64,000 bases of DNA, taken from NCBI RefSeq assembly GCF_029893805.1, contig NZ_JARXYP010000002.1:6882001-6946000 (forward strand), written 5' to 3'. The notes below the pieces were generated by a model. The model did no database searches. It was given only the letters and a program-made list of their open reading frames with translations, and was not told where the DNA came from. Within the stretch, counting starts at the first letter, position 1. Every line of letters begins with the position of its first letter. The translations under genes were made by a program, and so were the position numbers. Shown here one piece after another: positions 7,565 through 18,117 of the stretch. This stretch comes from Streptomyces sp. SAI-135 (lineage in GTDB: Bacteria > Actinomycetota > Actinomycetes > Streptomycetales > Streptomycetaceae).

Positions 7565-9094
7565 TCAGATGTCGCGGAAGATCTCGATCTGCGCACCCAC
7601 CGAGTTGAGCCGCTCGGCCAGGTCCTCGTACCCCCGGTTGATGACGTAGACGTTGCGCAGCACGGACGTGCCGTCGGCCGCCATCATCGCCAGCAGGACG
7701 ACCACGGCGGGGCGCAGGGCCGGCGGGCACATCATCTCGGCGGCGCGCCAGCGGGTCGGGCCCTCCACCAGCACCCGGTGCGGGTCGAGGAGTTGGAGGC
7801 GGCCGCCCAGGCGGTTGAGGTCGGTGAGGTAGATCGCGCGGTTGTCGTAGACCCAGTCGTGGATGAGGGTCTGGCCCTGCGCGACCGCCGCGATGGCCGC
7901 GAAGAAGGGGACGTTGTCGATGTTCAGGCCGGGGAACGGCATCGGGTGGATCTTGTCGATCGGCGCCTCCAGCTTGGAGGGCCGGACCGTGAGGTCGACG
8001 AGCCGGGTGCGGCCGTTGTCGGCGAAGTACTCGGGCGTGCGGTCGTGGTCGAGGCCCATCTCCTCCAGGACCGCGAGCTCGATCTCCAGGAACTCGATGG
8101 GCACCCGGCGCACCGTCAGCTCCGACTCCGTCACCACGGCCGCGGCCAGCAGGCTCATCGCCTCGACCGGGTCCTCGGAGGGGGAGTAGTCCACGTCCAC
8201 GTCGATGTGCGGCACGCCGTGCACGGTGAGGGTGGTGGTGCCGATGCCCTCGACCCTGACCCCCAGGGTCTCCAGGAAGAAGCAGAGGTCCTGGACCATG
8301 TAGTTGGAGGAGGCGTTGCGGATGACGGTGACGCCGTCGTGGCGGGCGGCCGCGAGCAGCGCGTTCTCCGTCACGGTGTCGCCGCGCTCGGTCAGCACGA
8401 TCGGACGGTCGGGGCGCACCTCCCGGTCGACCCGGGCGTGGTACTGGCCCTCGGTCGCCGCCACGTCCAGACCGAACCGGCGCAGCGCGATCATGTGCGG
8501 CTCGATGGTCCGGGTGCCGAGGTCGCAGCCGCCGGCGTACGGCAGCCGGAAGGCGTCCATGCGGTGCAGCAGCGGGCCGAGGAACATGATGATGGAGCGT
8601 GTGCGGACAGCGGCCTCGGCGTCGATGGCGTTCATGTCCAGCTCGGCCGGCGGCACGAGTTCGAGGTCGACACCGCCGTTGATCCACCGGGTGCGCACCC
8701 CGATGGAGCTCAGCACCTCCAGCAGGCGGTAGACCTCCTCGATGCGGGCGACCCTGCGCAGCACCGTGCGCCCCTTGTTGAGGAGCGAGGCGCAGAGCAG
8801 GGCCACGCACGCGTTCTTGCTCGTCTTGACGTCGATCGAGCCGGAGAGCCGACGACCGCCGACCACCCGCAGATGCATCGGGCCCGCGTAGCCCAGAGAG
8901 ACGATTTCGCTGTCCAGTGCTTCACCGATACGGGCGATCATCTCAAGGCTGATGTTCTGGTTGCCGCGCTCGATGCGATTGACGGCGCTCTGACTGGTGC
9001 CGAGCGCCTCGGCAAGCTGCGACTGCGTCCAGCCCCGGTGCTGTCGGGCGTCACGGATGAGCTTGCCGATACGTACGAGGTAGTCGTCTGCCAT
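7565..9094 (-). CDS. UDP-GlcNAc 1-carboxyvinyltransferase (MurA-like) with N-terminal XRE HTH
   Basis: 509 aa from ATG 9094. Residues 1-65 are an XRE-type helix-turn-helix (IGKLIRDARQHRGWTQSQLA, LGTSQSAVNRIERGNQNISL). From about residue 70 onward it is an EPSP/MurA fold: MHLRVVGGRRLSGSIDVKTS, KNACVALLCASLL (the SKNA motif that binds PEP/UDP-GlcNAc) and YAGGCDLGTRTIEPH, in which Cys occupies the position of the MurA active-site Cys. MurA makes UDP-GlcNAc-enolpyruvate, the first step of peptidoglycan synthesis. The HTH fusion is seen in a second MurA-like protein of Streptomyces (SCO5998, from memory), beside acnA as here. It could be an enzyme, a regulator or both. Confidence 0.85.
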   Translation of the reverse strand: MADDYLVRIGKLIRDARQHRGWTQSQLAEALGTSQSAVNRIERGNQNISLEMIARIGEALDSEIVSLGYAGPMHLRVVGGRRLSGSIDVKTSKNACVALLCASLLNKGRTVLRRVARIEEVYRLLEVLSSIGVRTRWINGGVDLELVPPAELDMNAIDAEAAVRTRSIIMFLGPLLHRMDAFRLPYAGGCDLGTRTIEPHMIALRRFGLDVAATEGQYHARVDREVRPDRPIVLTERGDTVTENALLAAARHDGVTVIRNASSNYMVQDLCFFLETLGVRVEGIGTTTLTVHGVPHIDVDVDYSPSEDPVEAMSLLAAAVVTESELTVRRVPIEFLEIELAVLEEMGLDHDRTPEYFADNGRTRLVDLTVRPSKLEAPIDKIHPMPFPGLNIDNVPFFAAIAAVAQGQTLIHDWVYDNRAIYLTDLNRLGGRLQLLDPHRVLVEGPTRWRAAEMMCPPALRPAVVVLLAMMAADGTSVLRNVYVINRGYEDLAERLNSVGAQIEIFRDI

Positions 9095-9106
9095 GCGGTT
9101 GAGGCT

Positions 9107-9122
9107 ATCTCAGATATGAGAT
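9107..9122. promoter_or_regulatory. Palindrome upstream of the HTH-MurA gene
   Basis: ATCTCA-GATA-TGAGAT, a 16-bp dyad only 13 bp before the start codon at 9094. The position would overlap the transcription start or -10 region. It is a natural candidate for autoregulation by the encoded XRE domain. Confidence 0.45.
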
Positions 9123-9177
9123 GGCGCATTCCGGGGGGTCCGTTCGGGGGAGGGGCCCGGACGGACCTGAGGAAACG

Positions 9178-9378
9178 TCAGTGACGCTTGGCCGTACGGG
9201 TCCGACGCCATCCGAAAGGTCCGGGCAAATCAACCGATGTCGTACGACGTCCTGTGCTGCTGTGGGTGTGCTTCGGGCCGTGGCTTCCGCCACCGGTCGT
9301 GATGGACCAGGAGTGCCGGTTGATGTTCAGCCGCACTCCGGGAAGGATCCGGAAACTCTTGCGGAACGTGAGCGGCAT
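9178..9378 (-). CDS. DUF4236 domain protein
   Basis: 66 aa from ATG 9378 with a GGGGAGG ribosome site. The sequence opens MPLTFRKSFRILPGVRLNIN, continues RHSWSITTGGGSHGPKHTHS and has STGRRTTSVDLPGPFGWRR. This fits the DUF4236 family (N-terminal FRKSFRLLPGVRLN, central SSTGRRTTS). Function is unknown. It stands alone between the HTH-MurA gene and the methyltransferase. Confidence 0.85.
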   Translation of the reverse strand: MPLTFRKSFRILPGVRLNINRHSWSITTGGGSHGPKHTHSSTGRRTTSVDLPGPFGWRRTRTAKRH

Positions 9379-9499
9379 GGGGGCCTCCCCTTGAAGGTCG
9401 GTCGCGTGCTTTCGACCTCGTTCGCATACCCCGGCCGGGCGAAGTGATGGGTGCCGGCTTTCGTACCGCCCCGCCGCCGGGGGCGAGTTGGGGCGGCTG

Positions 9500-10375
9500 T
9501 CACCCCTCGTCGCGCGGCGGCCGCCAGATCATGATCCGGGTCGCCGGGAGGCGTTCCGCGAAGCGGCCGTCCGGCGAGGCCTTTCGCAGCAGTGCGCGCA
9601 GGTCCCGCTCGAACTCCGCCAGTCTGCCGCCGTACAGATGAGGGGCGGAGTCGGACCGGGAGAACGCCCACGCCACCAGGTCGTCCGCGGTGCGCTCGAC
9701 GAGCTGCCCGGCCGGCACCACATGCTGTTCGAAGTCCTCGAACCCCGCCCGCTCCAGGACCAGGTCCTCCCGCCCCGGCGTGCCGTCGACGAGCCGGCCC
9801 TGTCCCGCGCGGCGCACCGGACCGAGGTACTCGCGCACCAGCTCACCCATCTCCGCGTACGGGGAGGCGGGCCACGGCAGGGAAGCGGTCGCGGTCGGCG
9901 CGTCCTTGTCGTCGCTGATGTGAACGTCGCCGATGTGGACGTCGCTGATGTGGACGAACGCGCCGCCCGGCTCCAGCATGCCCCGCACGGTCGCGGCGAC
10001 CCGGTCGCGATCCGTCCAGTGGAAGGACTGGGCGAACAGCACGATCCGGAACGTCCCGAGGCCGGCCGGCAGGTCCTCGGCGCGGCCGGTCACCCAGCGG
10101 GCGTTGCCGACCCCGCGCCGCTCGGCCTGCCGTTCCGCCTCGGCCAGCATGTCCTCGTCGGGATCGAGACCGACCGCCTCCGTGAAGTACCGCGCCAGTG
10201 CGAGCAGCACCGTCCCGGGCCCGCAGCCCACGTCGAGGAGTCTGCCCCGGCCGTCGAGTCCGAGAACCGTCGCCGCGGTCTCGGCGAGACCCGGGGCGTA
10301 CGGCAGCCGGCCGCGCCGGTAGTGGACCGCGCTTCCCCTGAAGAGGGTCGGGTCCCATTCCCATCCGTCAGGCAT
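9500..10375 (-). CDS. Class I SAM-dependent methyltransferase
   Basis: 291 aa from ATG 10375. Motif I GRGRLLDVGCGPGTVLLALA (about residues 40-60), motif II acidic residue in AVGLDPDEDMLAEAE, RWVTGRAEDLPAGLGTFRIV and motif IV FAQSFHWTDRDRVAATVRGM, followed by LEPGGAFV, define a methyltransferase_11/25-like Rossmann fold. The methyl acceptor is unknown. Near residues 143-156 there is a short internal duplication (HISDVHIGDVHISD) from a 15-bp tandem repeat at about 9917-9955. It is divergent from acnA and shares its upstream region. Confidence 0.85.
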   Translation of the reverse strand: MPDGWEWDPTLFRGSAVHYRRGRLPYAPGLAETAATVLGLDGRGRLLDVGCGPGTVLLALARYFTEAVGLDPDEDMLAEAERQAERRGVGNARWVTGRAEDLPAGLGTFRIVLFAQSFHWTDRDRVAATVRGMLEPGGAFVHISDVHIGDVHISDDKDAPTATASLPWPASPYAEMGELVREYLGPVRRAGQGRLVDGTPGREDLVLERAGFEDFEQHVVPAGQLVERTADDLVAWAFSRSDSAPHLYGGRLAEFERDLRALLRKASPDGRFAERLPATRIMIWRPPRDEG

Positions 10376-10434
10376 GCCGGTCAGGACATCACGGCAAGGC
10401 CGGGCATGACCATCCCGGCCTCATGTACTAGAGT

Positions 10435-10452
10435 TATCTCGACATCGAGATA
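10435..10452. promoter_or_regulatory. 18-bp palindrome upstream of acnA
   Basis: TATCTCGACATCGAGATA has 8-bp perfect arms around CA. It is 142 bp upstream of the acnA start and 60 bp from the divergent methyltransferase start. It looks like an operator for a dimeric repressor. I cannot name the regulator. Confidence 0.5.
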
Positions 10453-10507
10453 TCTGCCTAGGCGTACCGCAGTCGCACGCTTCGCTGGGTCTGGCAGTAA
10501 GGCATAC

Positions 10508-10526
10508 CTAACTTAGCCTTACCTTA
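10508..10526. promoter_or_regulatory. Candidate iron box (DmdR/DtxR type) upstream of acnA
   Basis: The lower strand reads TAAGGTAAGGCTAAGTTAG, which matches the actinobacterial iron-box consensus TTAGGTTAGGCTCACCTAA at 13 of 19 positions. It lies 68 bp before the start of aconitase, an Fe-S enzyme, so iron-dependent control is plausible. The match is partial and made by eye. Confidence 0.4.
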
Positions 10527-10593
10527 GCGGATCGGCCAAGACGGCGTGGCGGCAGGATGCGGTGGTAAGCGCACAGAAATGAAGGAGACTGTC

Positions 10594-13311
<2,718 letters not shown>

Positions 13312-13328
13312 GTCCTTTCGGGCGCCTG

Positions 13329-13362
13329 AGGGCCGCACTCCCGGTGACGGGGGCGCGGCCCT
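13329..13362 (+). terminator. Hairpin after acnA
   Basis: AGGGCCGC and GCGGCCCT form an 8-bp stem around an 18-nt C/G-rich loop, starting 18 bp after the acnA stop. This is the usual U-tract-free Streptomyces terminator style. Confidence 0.6.
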
Positions 13363-13447
13363 TCGCCGTGTCCCCGTCACCGCAGGTCATCACCCATCCT
13401 CAGGTGGAAGACAGGGTTCCCTCAGCGGGCGGGGACACGATCGGTGC

Positions 13448-13873
13448 ATGACTGGCACATCCGGCTCCCCGACCGGCCGCGTACGCGTGCTCATCGTCGA
13501 CGACGAGCCCGCACGCAACGAAGTGCTGTCCGCCGCCGTCACCGAGGCGGGCCGGCGCCCCTGCCCGGCGCTGGACGGGAGGAGCGCGCCGCGGACCGCA
13601 CGCGGCTGCGCACCGTTCTCTCTGGAGGAGGTCGTGCTGCGGCTGCGCGCGCTGCCGCGCCGGGCCGGAGCCAGGCACGGCCGCACCGACGACCGCGTCC
13701 ATGTGGCGCCGATCCTCGACCACGTCTGGAGCAGTTCCTTCGACGGCGGCGGCAACCTCGTCGAGGTCTGCATCTGCGACCTGCGCCGGAAGACCGACCG
13801 GGGACGGACGCCGATGATCCGCACCGTGCGCGGTCTCGGGTACGGCATCGGGGCCGGGGAGCAAGGGAGATGA
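13448..13873 (+). pseudogene. Decayed OmpR-type response regulator
   Basis: An open 141-codon frame with pieces of a response regulator of about 220-240 residues. The N-terminus VRVLIVDDEPARNEVLSAAV holds the acidic pair of a receiver domain. It then jumps from ARGCAP straight to FSLEEVVLRLRALPRRAG, the end of a receiver. The phospho-acceptor Asp, the Thr/Ser switch and the conserved Lys are missing. A second gap removes the first part of the winged helix, leaving VAPILDHVWSSSFDGGGNLV and a final MIRTVRGLGYGI. The frame stays open, so two in-frame deletions fit best. It is coupled to the intact histidine kinase by a 4-bp overlap. A functional truncated DNA-binding stub cannot be excluded. Confidence 0.75.
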
Positions 13874-15417
13874 GCCGGCGTCCGAGCGTGCGGATGCGCA
13901 CCCGTTCCATCCGTACCCGGCTGCTCGTCTTCGTCAGTGCCACGCTGGTCGTCGTCTGTGTCGCGATGGGCCTGATCACGGCCCTCTTCCAACACGCCTA
14001 CCTGATGGGCGAACTGGACGACCGCGTACGCAACGTTGCCGAACGGGCCCTGGGCGAGGCCTCGTCGCACCCCGGCCTCGACGACGACCTGACCTTCCTG
14101 AGGGCGGACGGGCAGCCCGCCGGCCTGCTCTCCGCCCGGCTCGACGAGGACGGCACCATCGTCTCCGCGGCCGTCGTCGTCCAGGACGCCCCGCCCCGCG
14201 AGCTCAGCGCCGGCCGGCGCACCGCCCTGGCCGGGATCCGGGCGGACGGGGCGATGCACACCCGGAGCGTGCCCGGCCTCGGCACCTATCGGGTCACCGT
14301 CCTCGTGTACGGCGACGTCCGGGTGCTCGCCGGTCTGCCCATGGACGACGTCCAGGACATGATCAGCGGACTCGTACTGATCGAGGCAGGGGTCGCCGTG
14401 GCCGGGCTCGCCGCCGCCGGCTGCATCTGCGCGGTGGTCATACGCCGGCAACTGCGCCCCCTGGGCAGGGTCGCCGCCACCGCCGCCGAGGTCTCCCGTG
14501 CCCCCCTCGGGCACGGCGAGGTCACCGCCCTGACCCGGGTGCCCGAGCGCGACACCGACCCCGGCAGCGAGGCCGGTCAGGTCGGGGCCGCGCTCAACCA
14601 CCTCCTCGACCATGTGGAGTCCTCCCTCGCCGAGCGGCAGCGCAGCGAGGAGCGGATGCGGCGCGGAGAGGAGCGGATGCGGCGCAGCGAGGAACGCATG
14701 CGGCGCTTCCTGGCCGACGCCAGCCACGAACTGCGCACCCCGCTGGCCTCCATCGCCGGATACGCCGAGCTGATGAACCGCGGCACCGACGTCGAACCGG
14801 TGCTGGCCTGGCGCCGGGTCTCGGCGGAGTCGGCACGGATGACGGGCCTGGTGGAAGATTTGCTCCTGCTCGCCCGCCTCGACGAGGGCCGCCCCCTCCA
14901 GTCCGGCGAGGTGGATCTGGCGGCGCTGGTCGCGGAGGCGGTGTGGGACGCGCGGGCGGCGGGAAGCGGCCATGACTGGCAGCTCGAACTGCGCCTGGAC
15001 GCCCCGGCGTCGGTGACCGGCGACGAGGCCCGGCTGCACCAGGTGGTGGCGGGCCTCCTGGCCAACGCGCGGATGCACACGCCGGCCGGGACGAGGGTGA
15101 CGGCAGCGGTGGAGGCGGCCGGGGACGGCCGCTGCGTGATCCGCGTCCGCGACAACGGCCCCGGCATCCCACAGGCCCTCCTGCCCACGGTCTTCGAACG
15201 CTTCACCCGCGCGGACACCTCCCGCTCCCGTGCCGACGCCCACTCCGGTGGATCCGGCCTTGGCCTGGCCGTCGCGGCGGCGATCTCGGCGGCCCACGGA
15301 GGCCGCATCCGGGTGCACAGCGTTCCGGGGCACACCGAGTTCACGATCGAACTCCCGGCGGCGTCGGAGGCGCAGGCGGCGGTGCGAACGGTCTCCGGTG
15401 ACGGGGTGCCGGTGTGA
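13870..15417 (+). CDS. Two-component sensor histidine kinase
   Basis: 515 aa membrane sensor kinase. ATG 13870 overlaps the preceding stop. TM1 is about residues 17-38 (RLLVFVSATLVVVCVAMGLI). A periplasmic domain of about 125 residues follows, then TM2 (SGLVLIEAGVAVAGLAAAGC) and a HAMP-like linker. The phospho-acceptor is His286 in FLADASHELRTPL. The N box is LLANARMHTPAGT, the G1 box is RDNGPGIP and the G2 box is GSGLGLAV. Just before the DHp helix a 7-residue unit is triplicated (SEERMRR, GEERMRR, SEERMRR), extending the coiled linker. The cognate regulator upstream is decayed, so the signalling partner is uncertain. Confidence 0.93.
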   Translation: MSRRPSVRMRTRSIRTRLLVFVSATLVVVCVAMGLITALFQHAYLMGELDDRVRNVAERALGEASSHPGLDDDLTFLRADGQPAGLLSARLDEDGTIVSAAVVVQDAPPRELSAGRRTALAGIRADGAMHTRSVPGLGTYRVTVLVYGDVRVLAGLPMDDVQDMISGLVLIEAGVAVAGLAAAGCICAVVIRRQLRPLGRVAATAAEVSRAPLGHGEVTALTRVPERDTDPGSEAGQVGAALNHLLDHVESSLAERQRSEERMRRGEERMRRSEERMRRFLADASHELRTPLASIAGYAELMNRGTDVEPVLAWRRVSAESARMTGLVEDLLLLARLDEGRPLQSGEVDLAALVAEAVWDARAAGSGHDWQLELRLDAPASVTGDEARLHQVVAGLLANARMHTPAGTRVTAAVEAAGDGRCVIRVRDNGPGIPQALLPTVFERFTRADTSRSRADAHSGGSGLGLAVAAAISAAHGGRIRVHSVPGHTEFTIELPAASEAQAAVRTVSGDGVPV

Positions 15418-15622
15418 CTCCCGGACCGGGACGCGAAGTCGGGCGAAAACCGGTGGATCGACGCCCCGTGCCCCGTTAGCGTGCTGCCGAACCGAGTCCC
15501 CGACGCAAGGACGTGCCGTTGTACACCCTGTGAGATCCCCCGAGCGCTGATCGGTCGCGCGTCGCACCTGTGCGCCGCGCTGCGTCTTGCTGCGGACTTC
15601 TCACTGAAACCGGTGTACTTCT

Positions 15623-16171
15623 GTGCTCACCACCTGGGTGGTCATGCCCACCTGCCTTCCGCACGTCCTCCGCCGTTGCCACACGTGCGGGTCGGACCGC
15701 TTCCGGCCTGACGGCAAGTTCCGTGTCAACGCGCACCACAAGCTCCTCGACGCCTGGCTCCTCGTGCTCTGCACCGCCTGCGGGGGGACAGCGAAGCTCA
15801 CGGTCCTGGAGCGGGTGCATGTGCGTTCCGTACGGCCCGGACTGCTGGACCGGCTCCACGACAACGACCCCGCTCTGGCAGCGGAGTTGCTCCAGGACCC
15901 GGCCGTGCGGCGCCGCAACCGCGTCGCCCTGGACTGGGCCGGCGCCTGGCGTCTCGACACCGGCGGACCGGAGCGACCGGACCACGGGGCGATCGATGTC
16001 TCGGTCCGCTTCGCGGCACGGATACCCGTCCGTCCGGTACGGCTGATCGCCGAAGGCTGCGGCCTGTCCAGGGCCGAGGTCGAGAGACTGCTCGCGGAGG
16101 GGAAGCTGGTCTCGGCGGTCCGCCTGAGCGCCAAGCTCTCCGACGCCTTCACCTTCACGCTCAAACGCTGA
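15623..16171 (+). CDS. DUF1062 domain protein
   Basis: 182 aa from GTG 15623 (MLTTWVVMPTCLPHVLRRCH); an ATG seven codons in (MPTCLPHVL) is also possible. Two CxxC pairs, CHTCGSDRF and CTACGGTAKL, suggest a zinc ribbon, and the DUF1062 pattern KFRVNAHHKLLDAWLLVLC and VRPVRLIAEGCGLSRAEVER is clear. The last part resembles an S4-like RNA-binding segment (EVERLLAEGKLV). Function is unknown. The 205 bp before it contain no convincing gene. Confidence 0.82.
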   Translation: MLTTWVVMPTCLPHVLRRCHTCGSDRFRPDGKFRVNAHHKLLDAWLLVLCTACGGTAKLTVLERVHVRSVRPGLLDRLHDNDPALAAELLQDPAVRRRNRVALDWAGAWRLDTGGPERPDHGAIDVSVRFAARIPVRPVRLIAEGCGLSRAEVERLLAEGKLVSAVRLSAKLSDAFTFTLKR

Positions 16172-16698
16172 GCCCGGTACGGCACGCGGGGCCTGGTCAC
16201 CGGGCCCCGGGTGCCGACCAGGCGGGCGTGTCTGCCGTCCCGTCCGGCAGCCACCCAGACCCGTGCACGACGGGGCGTACGAGTTCGCCGGTTCGACCAC
16301 GAGGAGACCGGCCGTCAGTCAAGTGCCGGAGCTGGAGGACCCGGTGGCCAGGAGGCCGACCGAGGAGAGCGGCCGGACGGCGGGGGAGCACCCGCCCCTG
16401 GACGACACGCTCAAGGTCGTGGCTCCGGCGGTGGGAGAGCGCGCGGCGACGGGCGCGCGGGAACGGAACGACCGGCCCGCTGGACGCCCCATCCCAACCC
16501 CCTCCCCCCACCTCCATTTCACCCCATCCCAAACCCCGCCCCCTGTTTACACGCACCCCACTTCGCGCTACCTTCCGCAACACGTGGGGTGGGAGCGCTC
16601 CCATACGGGCGGACCGGAACCCGTCCGTCGGTGGCTCCCACTCCACGGCAACCACACACCCCGCACGGCCCGTACCTCAAGGAACGGACTGGACTGTC
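16172..16698. other. Intergenic region upstream of the LPMO gene
   Basis: 527 bp without a credible gene. Longer open readings here are compositional. It holds a C-rich tract (about 16480-16560) and the CebR-type operator at 16590, with a weaker half-like copy GTGGCTCCCACTCC about 40 bp further on. The rest shows nothing I can support. Confidence 0.6.
16590..16603. promoter_or_regulatory. CebR-type cellobiose operator
   Basis: TGGGAGCGCTCCCA, a perfect 14-bp palindrome identical to the known CebR binding site of Streptomyces cellulolytic genes. It lies 96 bp upstream of the LPMO start. It implies repression relieved by cello-oligosaccharides. Confidence 0.85.
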
Positions 16699-17763
16699 AT
16701 GATCCTGACAAAGTTATCGAGGGTGACCCGCCCCAGAGCCCTCTTCCTGGTCCTCGTCTCCCTCCTGGCCACCGTCCCCGCCCTCAGCCTCGTCCTCACG
16801 GCAGGCGGCAGAGCCGAGGCCCACGGCACCCCGATGAAACCCGCCAGCCGCACCTTCCTGTGCTGGCAGGACGCCCTGACCGACACCGGTGAGATCAAGC
16901 CCGTCAACCCGGCCTGCAAGAACGCCCAGCAGGTCAGCGGCACCACGCCGTTCTACAACTGGTTCTCCGTGCTCCGCTCGGACGGCGCGGGCCGCACCCG
17001 CGGCTTCGTGCCGGACGGCCAGCTGTGCAGCGGCGGCAACACCAACTTCACCGGCTTCAACGCCCCCCGCGACGACTGGCCGCTCACCCACCTGACCGCG
17101 GGCAAGACGGTCGACTTCTCCTACAACGCCTGGGCCGCGCACCCGGGTTGGTTCTACGTCTACGTCACCAAGGACGGCTTCGACCCGAAGAAGACCCTCA
17201 CCTGGGACGACATGGAGGCGCAGCCGTTCCTCAGCGTCGACCACCCGCCGCTCAACGGCAGCCCGGGCACGGTCGAGGCCAACTACTCCTGGACCGGGCA
17301 GCTTCCGGCCAACAAGTCCGGCCGCCACATCATCTACATGGTCTGGCAGCGCTCGGACAGCGCGGAGACCTTCTACTCCTGCTCCGACGTCGTCTTCGAC
17401 GGCGGCAACGGCGAGGTCACCGGCATCCACGAGCCCGGCAACCCGACCGATCCGGTGCCCGGCACCTGCACGGCCACCCGTAGGACCACCGGCAGTTGGA
17501 GCGGCGGCTACCAGTCCGAGGTGACCGTCACCAACTCCGGCGACGTCCCGATGCTGGGCTGGATGGTCGACTGGACCCTGCCGGGCGGGCAGAAGGTCGA
17601 CAGCCTCTGGAACGGCAACGCCACCTACACCGGCCAGGACGTGATGGTCCACAACGCCAACTGGAACGGCTCGCTCAGTCCAGGGCGGAGTACGACCTTC
17701 GGATACGTCGTCACCGGCTCCGGGGACGACACGGCCACGACGCTGCCCTGCCGCGTCGGCTGA
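16699..17763 (+). CDS. AA10 lytic polysaccharide monooxygenase with CBM2
   Basis: 354 aa secreted copper enzyme that oxidatively cleaves crystalline cellulose or chitin. ATG 16699 gives a signal peptide cleaved after GGRAEA, leaving His42 as the mature N-terminus (HGTPMKPASR), which is essential for the histidine brace. The second brace His is His148 in AWAAHPGWFYVYV, and the axial aromatic is in AETFYSCSDVVFD. A short Pro/Thr linker leads to a C-terminal CBM2 (about residues 254-354, GTCTATRRTTGSWSGGYQSE through TTLPCRVG) with Trp residues and terminal Cys residues. The CebR operator upstream and the CBM2 favour cellulose as substrate. The regioselectivity cannot be read from this. Confidence 0.95.
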   Translation: MILTKLSRVTRPRALFLVLVSLLATVPALSLVLTAGGRAEAHGTPMKPASRTFLCWQDALTDTGEIKPVNPACKNAQQVSGTTPFYNWFSVLRSDGAGRTRGFVPDGQLCSGGNTNFTGFNAPRDDWPLTHLTAGKTVDFSYNAWAAHPGWFYVYVTKDGFDPKKTLTWDDMEAQPFLSVDHPPLNGSPGTVEANYSWTGQLPANKSGRHIIYMVWQRSDSAETFYSCSDVVFDGGNGEVTGIHEPGNPTDPVPGTCTATRRTTGSWSGGYQSEVTVTNSGDVPMLGWMVDWTLPGGQKVDSLWNGNATYTGQDVMVHNANWNGSLSPGRSTTFGYVVTGSGDDTATTLPCRVG

Positions 17764-17799
17764 CGCACCGTCAGAACACGCACGGGCTCTCCGCTCAGG

Positions 17800-17834
17800 G
17801 CGGACCCGGTGGGGCTGTGCGCCACCGGGTCCGC
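17800..17834 (+). terminator. Hairpin after the LPMO gene
   Basis: A perfect 13-bp stem (GCGGACCCGGTGG pairing with CCACCGGGTCCGC) around a 9-nt loop, 37 bp past the LPMO stop. A factor-independent type terminator without a T tract. Confidence 0.75.
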
Positions 17835-17902
17835 GAGCCGCGCCGGCGCAGGGGGGTGGTGGCCGGCGCGGATGGTGCATGGCTTGTGACGACGCGACGC
17901 GC

Positions 17903-17914
17903 GACAACGTTGTC
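17903..17914. promoter_or_regulatory. LacI-type operator, GH92 copy 1
   Basis: GACAACGTTGTC, a perfect 12-bp palindrome with central CG, 203 bp upstream of the first GH92 gene. The same sequence occurs at 34291, and one-mismatch forms at 17948 and 57455. Confidence 0.75.
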
Positions 17915-17947
17915 GAGTGGTCTGTACATGACTCTATCGCGCCAACG

Positions 17948-17959
17948 GACAACGATGTC
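17948..17959. promoter_or_regulatory. LacI-type operator, GH92 copy 2
   Basis: GACAACGATGTC, one mismatch from the perfect operator 45 bp upstream. The paired spacing would allow cooperative binding. Confidence 0.6.
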
Positions 17960-18117
17960 AACTCGGTTGGGGGAAAGGGCTGGACCGGCCGGGCCACGAG
18001 CGCGCGCGTCCCGTCCGCCGTACGCGCCCTTCCGTGATACGCGTGGCGCACGTTACTGTCCCTGCGGCTTGTGCGACCTGTGGTGCGCGACCCGTCCGAA
18101 GGAGGAGGGGCCGCGTC

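Larger units (their letters stand above)
17764..18117. other. Intergenic region between LPMO and GH92 genes
   Basis: 354 bp without a gene. It contains the LPMO terminator hairpin (17800-17834), two LacI-type operator sequences (17903 and 17948, 45 bp apart) and, just before the GH92 start, a strong AAGGAGGAGG ribosome site. Confidence 0.7.

Noticed and set aside
15481..15711. Possible small Cys-rich peptide upstream of the DUF1062 gene, including a GRASHLCAALRLAADFSLK-like stretch resembling Streptomyces leader peptides
   Set aside because: No ATG, GTG or TTG start with a ribosome site in the right frame; the similarity is weak.
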